Shown here piece after piece: positions 8,236 to 17,651 of a stretch of 64,000 nt of DNA. The position numbers were made by a program, and so were the translations under genes. The stretch's first letter is position 1. Each line of letters begins with the position of its first letter. Below the pieces are notes generated by a model. That model saw only the letters and a program-made list of their open reading frames with translations, was not told where the DNA came from and ran no database searches. This stretch comes from Arthrobacter caoxuetaonis. Its GTDB lineage: Bacteria > Actinomycetota > Actinomycetes > Actinomycetales > Micrococcaceae. The DNA is taken from NCBI RefSeq assembly GCF_023921125.1, contig NZ_CP099466.1:496001-560000 (forward strand), written 5' to 3'.

Positions 8236-8268
8236 AGTGAACGTTAGTTTAACGCTTGGTTGAATGCC
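8236..8268. promoter_or_regulatory. PHO-box-like direct repeats, probable RegX3 site
   Basis: Three imperfect 7-mers, aGTGAAC at 8236, gTTTAAC at 8247 and gGTTGAA at 8258, recur at exactly 11 bp. This matches the direct-repeat organisation bound by PhoP/RegX3-type regulators. The site lies in the phoU-senX3 divergent region, suggesting autoregulation of the module. Confidence 0.55.
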
Positions 8269-8301
8269 ACTGGAGCATCTGCCGGTCCGGCGGCGTCCGC
8301 C

Positions 8302-8307
8302 TAAGCT
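8302..8307 (+). promoter_or_regulatory. -10 box of senX3, leaderless type
   Basis: TAAGCT with 6 nt to the GTG at 8314, about 35 bp downstream of the PHO-box-like repeats, a position suited to activation by RegX3. Confidence 0.5.
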
Positions 8308-8313
8308 AGGACT

Positions 8314-9507
8314 GTGAACCCTGTACTGCTGGGCCTGCTCTCAGGCATCCTCGGCCTGGCCGTTGGCGTCTTCGGCGTCGTCGCATACTTCTCCAGCCAG
8401 CGCCACCGCCGCGAACTCGCTGAGGTGGACGAACCTGCGCTGTCCGAAGGTGCTGCCGAAATCCTCGGCGTCCTCGGCCGTGCGTACATCGTCGTGGACG
8501 GGATCGACGGCGTTGTGCGGGCCAGCCCGGGCGCCTACGCCTTTGGACTGGTCCGCGGACACACCCTGGTGCAGGACGACGTCCTGGCACTGACCGGCAG
8601 GGTGCGCCGCGACGGCGTCATCGAGGAACGCAACGTGGAACTCCAACGCGGTCCCCTGGGCCAGGGCAGCCTGATCCTGCAGCTGCGCGTGGCGCCGATC
8701 GCCGAGGAATACATCCTGATCCTCGCCGACGACCGGACCGAGGCCACCCGGACCGAAGAGATGCGCAACGACTTCGTGGCTAACGTCTCCCACGAGCTCA
8801 AGACACCTGTCGGCGCCATCTCCCTGCTCTCGGAAGCGATCGACGAGGCGGCAGCAGACGAAGAAGCTGTCCGCCGCTTCGCCAAGCGCATGCAGAAGGA
8901 AACCGTCCGGCTGTCCGCCCTGGTCCAGGACATCATCGAACTGTCACGGCTTCAGGGCACCGACGTCGTGGACCACGCCGAGCCGGCGGATATCAATGAG
9001 CTCGTCAACGATGCGGTGGAGGCGAACCGGCTTGCCGCCGAAGAACGCAACATCACGGTGGTTGTGGGCGGCGCCGCGGAGAATCCTGTCTACGCGGACG
9101 GGCCCATGCTTACCACTGCCTTCCGGAACCTCATCGACAACGCCATCCGGTACTCGCCCGAGGGCAGCCAAATCGGCGTCGGAATCCGTTCCCGGGACGG
9201 GCTGGCGCAGGTCACGGTGACGGACCGCGGACCGGGCATCGCCGCTGAGGACCAGGAGCGGGTTTTCGAACGCTTCTACCGCATCGACGACGCACGCTCC
9301 CGCAATACCGGCGGCAACGGGCTCGGACTGAGCATCGTCAAGCACGTCGTAGCGAACCATGGCGGGGAGGTCGACCTCTGGTCGCAGCCGGGCCAGGGAT
9401 CGACTTTCACCGTGAAGCTTCCGGAATTGGATGCAGCAGACAGCGAAGATAGTCCGGAGGTTCTGCCCCGGACCGAGGCCGAGCCCGCACGGGCAGGCAA
9501 GGAGTAA
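8314..9507 (+). CDS. senX3: Phosphate sensor histidine kinase SenX3
   Basis: Membrane sensor kinase of 397 residues. Residues about 3-28 form a hydrophobic anchor, about 45-140 a PAS-like domain (GRAYIVVDGIDGVVRASPGA), and about 150-215 the dimerisation domain with phospho-acceptor His160 in NVSHELKTP. The ATPase domain has the N box (RNLIDNAIRYS), G1 (DRGPGIA), F (VFERFYR) and G2 (GNGLGLSIV). It phosphorylates RegX3 under phosphate limitation. Leaderless start at GTG 8314. The regX3 TTG start lies 1 nt after the stop codon. Confidence 0.93.
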   Translation: MNPVLLGLLSGILGLAVGVFGVVAYFSSQRHRRELAEVDEPALSEGAAEILGVLGRAYIVVDGIDGVVRASPGAYAFGLVRGHTLVQDDVLALTGRVRRDGVIEERNVELQRGPLGQGSLILQLRVAPIAEEYILILADDRTEATRTEEMRNDFVANVSHELKTPVGAISLLSEAIDEAAADEEAVRRFAKRMQKETVRLSALVQDIIELSRLQGTDVVDHAEPADINELVNDAVEANRLAAEERNITVVVGGAAENPVYADGPMLTTAFRNLIDNAIRYSPEGSQIGVGIRSRDGLAQVTVTDRGPGIAAEDQERVFERFYRIDDARSRNTGGNGLGLSIVKHVVANHGGEVDLWSQPGQGSTFTVKLPELDAADSEDSPEVLPRTEAEPARAGKE

Positions 9508-9508
9508 G

Positions 9509-10189
9509 TTGGCCAGGATCCTGATTGTGGAGGACGAGGAGTCCTTCAGCGACCCGTTGTCCTACCTGCTCGAACGCGAAGGGTTCGAGGTCGCGGTGGT
9601 GGATAACGGGCTCGACGCCGTAGCCGAGTTTGACCGGAAAGGGGCGGACCTGGTGCTCCTGGACCTGATGCTGCCCGGCCAGTCCGGGACAGAGGTCTGC
9701 CGGCAGCTGCGCCAGCGCTCCGACGTGCCGGTGATCATGCTGACCGCACGCGATGCCGAGATCGACAAGGTGGTGGGGCTGGAGCTGGGTGCCGATGACT
9801 ACGTGACCAAGCCCTACTCCTCGCGAGAGCTTCTGGCGCGGGTGCGTGCGGTCCTGCGCCGCCGCAGCGACGCCGGGGACTTCGCCTCAGCTGCCGTCCA
9901 GGCCGGCCATGTACGCCTCGATGTGGACAGGCACGTGGTGAGCGTCGACGGGGTCAACGTGCCCATGCCGCTCAAGGAGTTCGAGCTGCTGGAAATGCTG
10001 CTGCGGAACTCGGGCCGCGTCCTGACCCGCGGCCAGCTGATCGAGCGCGTCTGGGGCGCCGATTATGTGGGGGACACCAAAACCCTGGACGTGCACGTGA
10101 AGCGGCTGCGCGCCAAGATCGAGCCGGACCCTTCCGTTCCCCGGCACCTGGTCACCGTCCGCGGGCTGGGCTACAAGTTCGAGGCGTGA
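9509..10189 (+). CDS. regX3: Phosphate response regulator RegX3 (OmpR/PhoB family)
   Basis: Protein of 226 residues: receiver domain with phospho-acceptor Asp52 (LLDLMLPG), the acidic pair in VEDEE, Thr in MLTARD and Lys in VTKPYS. A C-terminal winged helix follows (LTRGQLIERVWG, TLDVHVKRLRAKIE, VRGLGYKFEA). It activates phosphate-starvation genes. The longer frame beginning at 9431 overlaps senX3 and is not credible. The TTG at 9509 has AAGGAG 4 nt upstream and gives the normal LARILIVEDEE start. Translation is likely coupled to senX3. Confidence 0.94.
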   Translation: MARILIVEDEESFSDPLSYLLEREGFEVAVVDNGLDAVAEFDRKGADLVLLDLMLPGQSGTEVCRQLRQRSDVPVIMLTARDAEIDKVVGLELGADDYVTKPYSSRELLARVRAVLRRRSDAGDFASAAVQAGHVRLDVDRHVVSVDGVNVPMPLKEFELLEMLLRNSGRVLTRGQLIERVWGADYVGDTKTLDVHVKRLRAKIEPDPSVPRHLVTVRGLGYKFEA

Positions 10190-10220
10190 CCGCTCCGGCC
10201 GGAGCGCAAGTGGGAGAACA

Positions 10221-10260
10221 TGGAAAGGGCCCCGTCCGGCAGTGGACGGGGCCCTTTCCA
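10221..10260. terminator. Bidirectional terminator between regX3 and the lipoprotein gene
   Basis: Perfect 17-bp stem: arms at 10221-10237 and 10244-10260 around a 6-nt loop, GC-rich core with A/T ends. It lies between convergent genes. Confidence 0.85.
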
Positions 10261-10279
10261 AATGCAAACTGTGTACTGG

Positions 10280-10813
10280 CTACGGAGCAGCAGTCTCGGT
10301 CGGTTCGCCGGCCGGGGTCTCCGCAGGAGTCGGTTCAGGAGTCGGCAGGTAGTCCTGGTAGTACTGGATCTGGCCGTCAACCACGGGAACGTTCAGGGTG
10401 GCAGTTTCCGTGCCGGCCGTGGCTTCGGCGCGGATGCCGGTGCCGGGCAGGACGGCAACGGTTTCGACGAGAACCTCGGACTGCGGGGCGTCGTCATAAA
10501 CGACCTTGCCGCCGGCGGGGATATTCCACGTCAGGGTCGAGCCGCCGACCTCAAGTTCGAAGTTCATCGGGTCAGAGGAATCGTTGACGACGGTGCCAAG
10601 CAGCCGCCCGGGCTCACCGTCTCCGTCGCTGACAACCAGGATGTTGCGCAGCTGGATGTCTCCGAGGTCCTGGACGATTCCGTCGGACGGGGAGTACTCC
10701 ATGGTGGTTGCCTGATCGTTCACGACGCTGCAGCCGGTGGCGCCCAGCAGCGACAGCGCGATAACACCGGCGGCGGCAGCACTGCGCGTCCGGTTCCTGG
10801 ATGTGAATCTCAC
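10280..10813 (-). CDS. Exported lipoprotein, LpqE-like
   Basis: Lipoprotein of 177 residues: basic start RFTSRNRTR, hydrophobic stretch and a lipobox-like GATGC. The mature part contains YSPSDGIVQDLGDIQLRN and VVNDSSDP, then a beta-sandwich-like region ending in a Pro/Thr/Glu-rich tail. This pattern resembles the conserved actinobacterial LpqE-like lipoproteins near regX3/carD; function unknown, a copper-related role is only a family suggestion. GTG at 10813 was chosen because AGGAG precedes it and the longer frame has no signal peptide at its start. Confidence 0.65.
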   Translation of the reverse strand: MRFTSRNRTRSAAAAGVIALSLLGATGCSVVNDQATTMEYSPSDGIVQDLGDIQLRNILVVSDGDGEPGRLLGTVVNDSSDPMNFELEVGGSTLTWNIPAGGKVVYDDAPQSEVLVETVAVLPGTGIRAEATAGTETATLNVPVVDGQIQYYQDYLPTPEPTPAETPAGEPTETAAP

Positions 10814-11019
10814 AGCACAAACTCCTGATGTGTGGCGGTCGGAGGACCTGGGGAACGTTTGCTCATAGCCTATCGGCAATCAGCTAAAAACATGGATTTC
10901 GCGACGTCAGGGGCCTTTACGGAACTACTCAGTAGGCTACGTGCGGGAGGCCGAATACTACTCAGTTTTTGGGCTCGTGCCCCTGACCTGCGAAAACTCT
11001 TCTCGGCGTGTCGCTTGCA

Positions 11020-11028
11020 TGCTAAAGT
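11020..11028 (+). promoter_or_regulatory. Extended -10 promoter of carD
   Basis: TGC-TAAAGT forms an extended -10 element 26 nt before the carD ATG. The -35 region (TTCTCG at 11000) is weak, as expected for an extended -10 promoter. Confidence 0.5.
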
Positions 11029-11054
11029 AGGGTTCGGGAAAGGGGAAAGTCCAC

Positions 11055-11537
11055 ATGGTTTTTGAGGTTGGCGAAACAGTTGTTTACCCTCACCACGGTG
11101 CCGCAAAGATCGAAGAGATCAAGATGCGGACCATCAGGGGCGAAGAGAAAATGTATCTCAAGCTCAAGGTGGCACAGGGTGATCTGACCATTGAAGTACC
11201 GGCAGAGAACGTTGACCTCGTTGGAGTGCGCGACGTCGTGGGCAAGGAAGGCCTCGAGCATGTTTTCGATGTCCTGCGTGCCGAACTGACAGAAGAGCCC
11301 ACCAACTGGTCCCGCCGTTACAAGGCGAATTTGGAGAAGCTGGCTTCGGGCGACGTAGTCAAGGTTGCAGAGGTCGTTCGCGACCTGTGGCGCCGCGACC
11401 ACGACCGCGGGCTGTCCGCAGGTGAAAAGCGGATGCTCGCGAAAGCCCGGCAGATTCTCATTTCAGAACTCGCCTTGGCGGAAAAGACGGACGAAGACCA
11501 GGCGGCCGCTGTTCTGGACGAAGTCCTGGCAAGCTAG
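11055..11537 (+). CDS. carD: CarD-family RNA polymerase-binding regulator
   Basis: Protein of 160 residues. The N-terminal RNA-polymerase interaction domain ([20 protein letters not shown]) is followed by a helical DNA-binding domain with the [17 protein letters not shown] and [16 protein letters not shown] motifs, including the Trp that wedges into the upstream fork of the -10 region. CarD stabilises open complexes, especially at rRNA promoters. Here it is 17 kb from the first rRNA operon. A GGGGAAAG ribosome binding site precedes the ATG. Confidence 0.95.
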   Translation: MVFEVGETVVYPHHGAAKIEEIKMRTIRGEEKMYLKLKVAQGDLTIEVPAENVDLVGVRDVVGKEGLEHVFDVLRAELTEEPTNWSRRYKANLEKLASGDVVKVAEVVRDLWRRDHDRGLSAGEKRMLAKARQILISELALAEKTDEDQAAAVLDEVLAS

Positions 11538-11553
11538 ACCCTGGCGATCAGTT

Positions 11554-11573
11554 GCCGGCCCCAAAGGGCCGGC
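11554..11573 (+). terminator. Putative terminator after carD
   Basis: Eight-bp GC stem GCCGGCCC/GGGCCGGC with a CAAA loop, followed by a short T-containing stretch. Confidence 0.6.
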
Positions 11574-11654
11574 TTCTGCCGTTTAAGGACACGTGTTTGC
11601 GCTGCCCGGGCCGGTCAACGGGTCCGGTCCCGCTGGACTGACGCCGCGGGGCAC

Positions 11655-11660
11655 TAGGCT
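11655..11660 (+). promoter_or_regulatory. -10 box of ispD, leaderless type
   Basis: TAGGCT with 6 nt to the GTG at 11667. Confidence 0.55.
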
Positions 11661-11666
11661 TGGTAC

Positions 11667-12431
11667 GTGTCAGACTCCAATCCCGTCCCGCAGCGAGTGG
11701 GCGTCATCCTGGTGGCCGGCGGTTCCGGCCAGCGCCTGGGCTACGGCATGCCGAAGGCCCAGGTTCCCCTGGCAGGTGAAATGCTGCTGGCGCACGCCCT
11801 GCGGGGCGTGGATGCCTCCGGCGTCGCCTCCTTCATCAGCGTTGCCGTACCGGCTGCCGACACGGTCCTCCGTGCTCTCTGCGCAGCGTCACAGCTGAGC
11901 TGCCCTGTGGCGGTGGTCGACGGCGGCGCCACCCGGTCCGACTCGGTCCGCGCTGCCCTGAACTCGCTGCCCGCCGACATCGACTTCGTCCTGGTGCACG
12001 ACGCGGCTCGTGCGATGGCACCCGCCCAGGTGTTCCATCGCGTGGCGTCGGCACTGACAGCCGGCGCACGGGCGGTCATTCCAGCTGTTCCCGTAACGGA
12101 CACAGTGAAAACCGTGGAAGCCACATCCTCCGAGGAGGCCGCACTGGCACCGGCCCGCGTGACGGCTACGCCGGACCGGGCTTCGCTTCGGGCGGTGCAG
12201 ACGCCTCAGGGGTTTGACGCAGACCTGCTGCGCCGCGCGCACGCGGCAGCCACGGAGTTCACCGAAGAACGGGCAGCAGCCATCACGGACGATGCCATGC
12301 TGGCCGAAAGCCTGGGCGTTCGGGTGCACGTGGTGGAAGGTTCCGCCATGTCCATGAAAATCACTACCCCCCTGGACCTGCTGCTTGCCGAAGCGGTACT
12401 TGCAGGCGGATCCAGCATGCAGGAGGACTAG
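11667..12431 (+). CDS. ispD: 2-C-methyl-D-erythritol 4-phosphate cytidylyltransferase
   Basis: MEP-pathway enzyme that joins CTP and methylerythritol phosphate. It has 254 residues. The CTP-binding N-terminus VILVAGGSGQRLGYGMPKAQ, the metal and substrate motif VLVHDAARAM, VPVTDTVK, RAVQTPQGF and the DDAMLAE segment are all present. The leaderless-type start at GTG 11667 leaves 9 residues before the nucleotide loop. It is followed 3 nt later by ispF, the next but one step of the same pathway. Confidence 0.95.
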   Translation: MSDSNPVPQRVGVILVAGGSGQRLGYGMPKAQVPLAGEMLLAHALRGVDASGVASFISVAVPAADTVLRALCAASQLSCPVAVVDGGATRSDSVRAALNSLPADIDFVLVHDAARAMAPAQVFHRVASALTAGARAVIPAVPVTDTVKTVEATSSEEAALAPARVTATPDRASLRAVQTPQGFDADLLRRAHAAATEFTEERAAAITDDAMLAESLGVRVHVVEGSAMSMKITTPLDLLLAEAVLAGGSSMQED

Positions 12432-12434
12432 ACC

Positions 12435-12920
12435 GTGATTGCCTTGCCCCGCACCGGAATCGGGACCGACGTGCATGCGTTCGCCCCTGAGGATTCGCCC
12501 CGCCCGCTGTGGGTAGCGGGCCTGGAATGGAAGGGCGAACGCGGACTTGCCGGACATTCCGACGGCGATGTGGTGGCCCACGCCGCAGCCGACGCGTTGT
12601 TTTCCGCCGCCGGGATCGGCGACCTGGGACTGCACTTCGGAACGGACCGGCCGGAATATGCCGGAGCTTCCGGAACGGTTCTCCTGGCTGAGGCGGCCCG
12701 GCTGGTCCGGGAAGCCGGCTTCCGGATCGGGAACGTTTCGGTGCAGCTGATCGGCAACAGGCCCAAGTTCAGCCCGCGCCGGGCCGAGGCTGAGGCAGTG
12801 CTCAGCGAAGCGGCGGGAGCTCCGGTAAGCGTCTCGGCGACCACGACGGACGGCCTGGGCTTCACCGGCCGCGGCGAGGGAATCGCCGCCGTGGCTACCG
12901 CCGTCGTCGTTCAGGCCTGA
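12435..12920 (+). CDS. ispF: 2-C-methyl-D-erythritol 2,4-cyclodiphosphate synthase
   Basis: Isoprenoid-pathway cyclase, 161 residues, normally a homotrimer. It shows GIGTDVHAF with the zinc ligands Asp and His, [18 protein letters not shown], the [10 protein letters not shown] active-site lid and the C-terminal [18 protein letters not shown] signature. GTG start at 12435, three bases after the ispD stop, so co-translation is likely. Confidence 0.95.
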   Translation: MIALPRTGIGTDVHAFAPEDSPRPLWVAGLEWKGERGLAGHSDGDVVAHAAADALFSAAGIGDLGLHFGTDRPEYAGASGTVLLAEAARLVREAGFRIGNVSVQLIGNRPKFSPRRAEAEAVLSEAAGAPVSVSATTTDGLGFTGRGEGIAAVATAVVVQA

Positions 12921-12958
12921 CGCCTTAACACTGGGGAGGGGCGGAACACGGCACGCGG

Positions 12959-12964
12959 TAGCCT
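12959..12964 (+). promoter_or_regulatory. -10 box of cysS, leaderless type
   Basis: TAGCCT with 6 nt to the GTG at 12971. Confidence 0.5.
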
Positions 12965-12970
12965 AGAGCA

Positions 12971-14410
12971 GTGAGCCTGAGATTCTATGACACAGCAACT
13001 GCCCGCCTCCGGGACTTCGAGCCCCTGGTTCCCGGGCAGGTCAGCCTGTACTACTGCGGGGCCACGGTGCAGGGCCTGCCGCACGTTGGGCACATCCGCT
13101 CCGCTATTGCCTTCGACCAGCTGACCCGCTGGCTGCAGGCCCGCGGTTACCGTGTCACTGCCGTCCGCAACGTCACTGACATCGATGACAAGATCCTGGC
13201 CAAGGCCGCGGCTTCCGTTGGTGCCGAACCCGCAGACGGCGTCATACCGGATGAACCCTGGTGGGCACTGGCCTACCGGTTCGAGCAGGAGTTCTCCCGG
13301 GCCTACGATGTCCTGGGCGTCCAGCGGCCCACCTACGAACCCCGGGCAACAGGCCACATCCCCGAAATGCACGCCCTGATCCAGCGGCTCATTGACGCGG
13401 GGCACGCCTACCCGGCCTTGGATGACTCAGGTGATGTCTACTTCGACGTACGCTCCTGGCCGGCGTACGGTTCGCTGACCCGCCAGGACATCGATGACAT
13501 GCAGGCAGCGCCCGACGCCGATCCCCGCGGCAAACGGGATCCGCGCGATTTCGCGCTGTGGAAGGGTCACAAGGACACCGATCCCGAGACGGCCGCCTGG
13601 GACAGCCCCTGGGGCCGAGGCCGCCCGGGCTGGCATCTGGAGTGCTCGGCCATGGTCACGAAGTACCTTGGCCCGCGCTTTGACATCCACGGCGGCGGCC
13701 TGGACCTGCGCTTCCCGCACCACGAAAACGAGATGGCCCAGTCCCAGGCGGCAGGCGACGGTTTCGCGAATTTCTGGATGCACAACGGCATGGTCACCTT
13801 CGAGGGTGAAAAGATGTCCAAGTCCATTGGAAACACGATCAGCCCGGCGCAGATGCTCGCCGAGGCCTCCCCGCGCGTCGTGCGCTATTACCTCGGCCAG
13901 GCCCATTACCGCTCCGTGCTGGACTACCGGCCCACTTCGCTCCAGGAAGCTGCGGCGGCCGTGGAACGGATCGACGGGTTTATCGCCAAGGCAGAAGCCA
14001 AGGTCGGGGAAGTGCGCGGCAGTGCAGCAGACCTGCCGGAAGCCTTCGGAACGGCAATGGATGATGACCTGAACGTCCCCCAGGCACTCGCCGTCCTGCA
14101 TGACACTGTCCGTGCCGGCAACACGGCGCTGGCAGCGGCGGACCTCGAAACCGCCCGCACTTCCCTGGCACAGGTCCGTGCGATGACCGGTGTACTCGGC
14201 CTGGACGCCGTCCAGGCACCGGCCGCCGCATCCGGGCCTGAGCACTCGGCCCTGGACAGCCTGATCCAGGACCTCCTGCGTGAGCGCGGCGACGCGCGGG
14301 CAGCCAAGGACTGGGCACGCGCCGACGCGATCCGGGACTCCCTTGCGGCTGCCGGGATTGTGGTGGAAGACACCGCCGACGGCGCCCTTTGGTCACTGGA
14401 ACAGGGGTAG
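12971..14410 (+). CDS. cysS: Cysteine--tRNA ligase
   Basis: Class I aminoacyl-tRNA synthetase of 479 residues that charges tRNA-Cys. Seen are the zinc ligand region YYCGATVQG, the HIGH-type motif PHVGHIRS, second zinc ligands in GWHLECSAM and HHENE, and the KMSKS motif [11 protein letters not shown]-terminal anticodon-binding DALR-like domain follows ([24 protein letters not shown]). The length is normal. Leaderless-type start. In many actinobacteria ispD-ispF-cysS-rlmB is a conserved block, as here. Confidence 0.96.
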   Translation: MSLRFYDTATARLRDFEPLVPGQVSLYYCGATVQGLPHVGHIRSAIAFDQLTRWLQARGYRVTAVRNVTDIDDKILAKAAASVGAEPADGVIPDEPWWALAYRFEQEFSRAYDVLGVQRPTYEPRATGHIPEMHALIQRLIDAGHAYPALDDSGDVYFDVRSWPAYGSLTRQDIDDMQAAPDADPRGKRDPRDFALWKGHKDTDPETAAWDSPWGRGRPGWHLECSAMVTKYLGPRFDIHGGGLDLRFPHHENEMAQSQAAGDGFANFWMHNGMVTFEGEKMSKSIGNTISPAQMLAEASPRVVRYYLGQAHYRSVLDYRPTSLQEAAAAVERIDGFIAKAEAKVGEVRGSAADLPEAFGTAMDDDLNVPQALAVLHDTVRAGNTALAAADLETARTSLAQVRAMTGVLGLDAVQAPAAASGPEHSALDSLIQDLLRERGDARAAKDWARADAIRDSLAAAGIVVEDTADGALWSLEQG

Positions 14411-14510
14411 GCGTTAGCTCTCGGCTAACACCCACGGGGTCCGGCACACGGGATTGGACGGCCTGCGTAGACTAGAAGTAGTGCTTTCTTCTACTTAAGG
14501 TGTATTACCC

Positions 14511-15497
14511 ATGGCCAACCACGGACGACCCGGCGCGATTCGCAAAGCCAAAAAGGGCCCTTCCCAGGGCACCGGCGGCCTCGGACGCAAGGCCCTCGAA
14601 GGCAAGGGACCGACGCCCAAGGCTGAAGACCGCCCCTACCACAAGGCATACAAGAGCAAGCAGCTGGCTGAACGCTCCGCCGCCAAGCACGGCGGACAGC
14701 GCACCGGCGGCCGCAACGCGCCCGCGCGCGGAAAGGTCGCCGAGGAAGTGGTCACCGGGCGCAACTCGGTGGTTGAGGCGCTGCGTGCCGGCATCCCGGC
14801 CAAGGCCCTGCACGTGGCCGTGCGGATCGACATGGACGACCGCGTCCGCGAATCCCTGAAGATGGCATCCGAGCGCGGCCTGCCCGTCATGGAAACGCAC
14901 AAGCCGGAACTGGACCGGATGACCAATGAGGCCGTGCACCAGGGCCTCGTCCTCCAGATCCCGCCGTACGAGTACGCGGACCCCACGGACCTTGCCGAAG
15001 AGACCATCCAGGCCTGGAAGAAGGGCCACATCAAAAACGCGCCGCTCTTCGTGGCGCTGGACGGCATCACCGATCCCCGGAACCTCGGAGCGATCATCCG
15101 TTCCGCATCGGCCTTCAGCGCCCACGGCGTGATCGTTCCCGAACGCCGTTCCGTCGGCGTCACGGCCTCTGCCTGGAAGACCAGCGCAGGAGCTGCCGTC
15201 CGTGTGCCGGTTGCCCGCGCCAGCAACCTGAACAACACACTCAAGACGTTCAAAAAGATGGGCATCTTTGTCCTGGGCCTGGACGGCGACGGCGACGTTT
15301 CCCTCCCCAACCTGGCGCTGGCCAAGGAGCCGGTCTGCATCGTGGTCGGCTCTGAGGGCAAGGGCCTGTCCCGGCTGGTCAGGGAGAACTGCGACCAGAT
15401 CGTTTCCATCCCGATCGACTCCGCCATGGAATCCCTGAACGCCTCCATGGCAGTCGGGATCACCCTTTACGAAGTTTCACGGCAGCGCTCCGCCTAA
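14511..15497 (+). CDS. rlmB: 23S rRNA (guanosine-2'-O-)-methyltransferase RlmB (TrmH/SpoU family)
   Basis: Protein of 328 residues. Residues 1-75 form a very basic, low-complexity extension (GRPGAIRKAKKGPSQG, KAYKSKQ), common in actinobacterial members. A substrate-binding domain begins at VVTGRNSVVEALRAG. The C-terminal SPOUT domain has motif 1 ALDGITDPRNLGAIIRSA, motif 2 IVVGSEGKGLS and motif 3 IPIDSAMESLNASMAVGI, which form the trefoil-knot SAM site. It probably methylates the ribose of a 23S rRNA guanosine. A weak AAGG lies upstream of the ATG. Confidence 0.9.
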   Translation: MANHGRPGAIRKAKKGPSQGTGGLGRKALEGKGPTPKAEDRPYHKAYKSKQLAERSAAKHGGQRTGGRNAPARGKVAEEVVTGRNSVVEALRAGIPAKALHVAVRIDMDDRVRESLKMASERGLPVMETHKPELDRMTNEAVHQGLVLQIPPYEYADPTDLAEETIQAWKKGHIKNAPLFVALDGITDPRNLGAIIRSASAFSAHGVIVPERRSVGVTASAWKTSAGAAVRVPVARASNLNNTLKTFKKMGIFVLGLDGDGDVSLPNLALAKEPVCIVVGSEGKGLSRLVRENCDQIVSIPIDSAMESLNASMAVGITLYEVSRQRSA

Positions 15498-15523
15498 GCC
15501 CTGCGGAGCGACGGAGAGGCAAC

Positions 15524-17635
15524 ATGGCACACGTCGTCACTGGGGGTAAACAGATTCCCTCGGAACGGGTTTCCAAGGCATTCCCCCTGGGAGTCCATGA
15601 AGGCGTTGCCGGCGTCCCGGACGTTCCGGGTGCCGTCAACGTCTCGGTGTACGCACCGGGCTTGGAGTCTGTGGACATCTGGTACGAGACGGTGCCGGGG
15701 GGATGGGTGTCCCGGCGGCTGGACAGCAAGTCTGCCGGGATCCACCACGGCCGGGCGGAAGGATTCACCCCCGGGATCCGCTACGGGTTCTGGGGCGGTG
15801 GAGAACCCCTCCCTGCCGCGCCCGGTGAGTTCCAGCTGCTGCTGGACCCGTACGGGCGGGGCATCGACACGAAGCAGGACGCCGAGGGCCGTCCGCTGTA
15901 CTTTTCCGTAGCCACGAAGTCCGGCTTCGACTGGGACGGCGACGGACAGCTGCACACGCCGTGGCGGGACAGCGTGATCTATGAGGCGCACGTCCGCGGC
16001 CAGACGATGCTCAACCCGGCGTTGCCGGAGGAACTGCGCGGCACCTACGCGGGCATGGGGCATCCCGCCACGATCCAATACCTGCTGGACCTCGGAATCA
16101 CAGCCGTCGAGCTGCTGCCCGTGCACTTCCACATCGACGAGCTGCACCTGCGGGAGCTGGGCCTGACGAATTACTGGGGCTACAACACCCTGGGCTACTT
16201 CGCCCCGCACACCGGCTATGCCACTGCGATCGCGCAGGCCGCCGGGCCGCAGGCTGTCCAAGACGAGTTCAAGGCCATGGTGAAGGCCCTGCACGCAGCG
16301 GGCCTGGAAGTCATCCTTGACGTCGTCTACAACCACACTGCAGAGGGCGGTCCGAACGAGCCCGCCCTCTGCTGGCGCGGACTCGGCGAGAAGGTCTATT
16401 ACCGCCACGATGCCGAGGGCCGCTACCTGGATACCACCGGCTGCGGCAACACCCTGGATTTCAGTGAACCGCGGGTCGTCCAGATGACGCTCGACTCGCT
16501 GCGTCACTGGGTCCGCGAATACCACGTGGACGGATTCCGCTTCGACTTGGCGCCCACGATGGCCCGGGATGAGGAAAACAGGTTTGACCGCCGGCATCCC
16601 CTGCTGGTGGCACTCGCTGCCGATCCCGTGATGCAGGACATCAAGCTCATCGCCGAACCCTGGGACCTGGGTCCGGACGGCTGGCAAACCGGGAACTTCC
16701 CGCCCGGGTGGGCCGACTGGAACGACCATTTCCGCGACACCGTCCGGGATTTCTGGCTGGAGGACCAGGCGGCGCTGGCCGCCGGGAAACCCGCCGGATC
16801 GCTGGCACGCCTCGGTGGTGCCCTTTCCGGCTCCGCCGACCTCTTCGCCCGTTCGGACCGGACCCCGCTCTCCTCGGTCAACCTCGTCACGGCCCATGAC
16901 GGTTTCACCATGGCCGACCTCACTGCCTACGACCACAAGCACAACTACGCCAACGGCGAGGATAACCGGGACGGATCGAACCACAACCGCAGCTGGAACC
17001 ACGGCTGCGAAGGTCCGGTTGACGACCCGCAGATCCAGGAACACCGGGCGCAGACAGCCCGAAACCTCATGGCTACCCTGCTCTTTTCCCTCGGTGTTCC
17101 CATGATCACGGCCGGCGACGAGGTAGGCCGCTCCCAGCACGGGAACAACAACACCTATTGCCAGGACAACGAGACCGCGTGGTTCCCCTGGGACCACGGC
17201 AACGACGCCCGCCGAATGTTCGAGGCCACGGCGCGGCTGCTGCGGCTGCGCCGGGAATTCCTGGCCCGGCAGCCCTATGCCTTCCCCGACGACGCCCGGG
17301 CTGCGCAGCTGCTCTGGTTCAGCGCAGACGGGGAGCCGATGTCCGACGCCGGCTGGCACGACCCATCCTGCCGGGTGCTGCAGCTGCTGCTTGGATCGGA
17401 GCGGGGTGAACGCGTCGGACTCGTGGTCATCAACGGACAGACGGAACCCGTCGACGTCGTCCTGCCGGACATGGAAACGCTGCGTGCCAGCGGAGTTGCG
17501 GCTGCCAACCAGGGACAGTTCTACGACCTGCTGCTCGCCACTTCGGATCCGGAAGGGCGCCGCAGGGGCGCCCGCCTGTCCGGCGGCGAGAAGGACCGCG
17601 TCGCTGCCAATTCCATCAGCGTCTACCGTCTCTGA
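15524..17635 (+). CDS. glgX: Glycogen debranching enzyme (GH13, isoamylase type)
   Basis: Hydrolyses alpha-1,6 branches of glycogen remnants left by phosphorylase. The 703-residue protein has an N-terminal beta-sandwich region (to about 150), then a GH13 barrel. Catalytic residues are Asp341 (GFRFDLAP), Glu378 (IAEPWDLG) and the Asp in VTAHDGFTMADL, the last with the GlgX-typical DNRDGSNHNRSWNHG stretch following. The N-terminal domain diverges from the usual GlgX start, so specificity is inferred from the barrel. ATG at 15524 has GGAGAGG upstream. It converges on glgP, the partner enzyme. Confidence 0.88.
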   Translation: MAHVVTGGKQIPSERVSKAFPLGVHEGVAGVPDVPGAVNVSVYAPGLESVDIWYETVPGGWVSRRLDSKSAGIHHGRAEGFTPGIRYGFWGGGEPLPAAPGEFQLLLDPYGRGIDTKQDAEGRPLYFSVATKSGFDWDGDGQLHTPWRDSVIYEAHVRGQTMLNPALPEELRGTYAGMGHPATIQYLLDLGITAVELLPVHFHIDELHLRELGLTNYWGYNTLGYFAPHTGYATAIAQAAGPQAVQDEFKAMVKALHAAGLEVILDVVYNHTAEGGPNEPALCWRGLGEKVYYRHDAEGRYLDTTGCGNTLDFSEPRVVQMTLDSLRHWVREYHVDGFRFDLAPTMARDEENRFDRRHPLLVALAADPVMQDIKLIAEPWDLGPDGWQTGNFPPGWADWNDHFRDTVRDFWLEDQAALAAGKPAGSLARLGGALSGSADLFARSDRTPLSSVNLVTAHDGFTMADLTAYDHKHNYANGEDNRDGSNHNRSWNHGCEGPVDDPQIQEHRAQTARNLMATLLFSLGVPMITAGDEVGRSQHGNNNTYCQDNETAWFPWDHGNDARRMFEATARLLRLRREFLARQPYAFPDDARAAQLLWFSADGEPMSDAGWHDPSCRVLQLLLGSERGERVGLVVINGQTEPVDVVLPDMETLRASGVAAANQGQFYDLLLATSDPEGRRRGARLSGGEKDRVAANSISVYRL

Positions 17636-17651
17636 GGCTCCGCCAGTCCGG

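Noticed and set aside
10814..10879. Upstream extension of the LpqE-like lipoprotein to 10879
   Set aside because: It would put 22 polar residues before the signal peptide; AGGAG points to the GTG at 10813.
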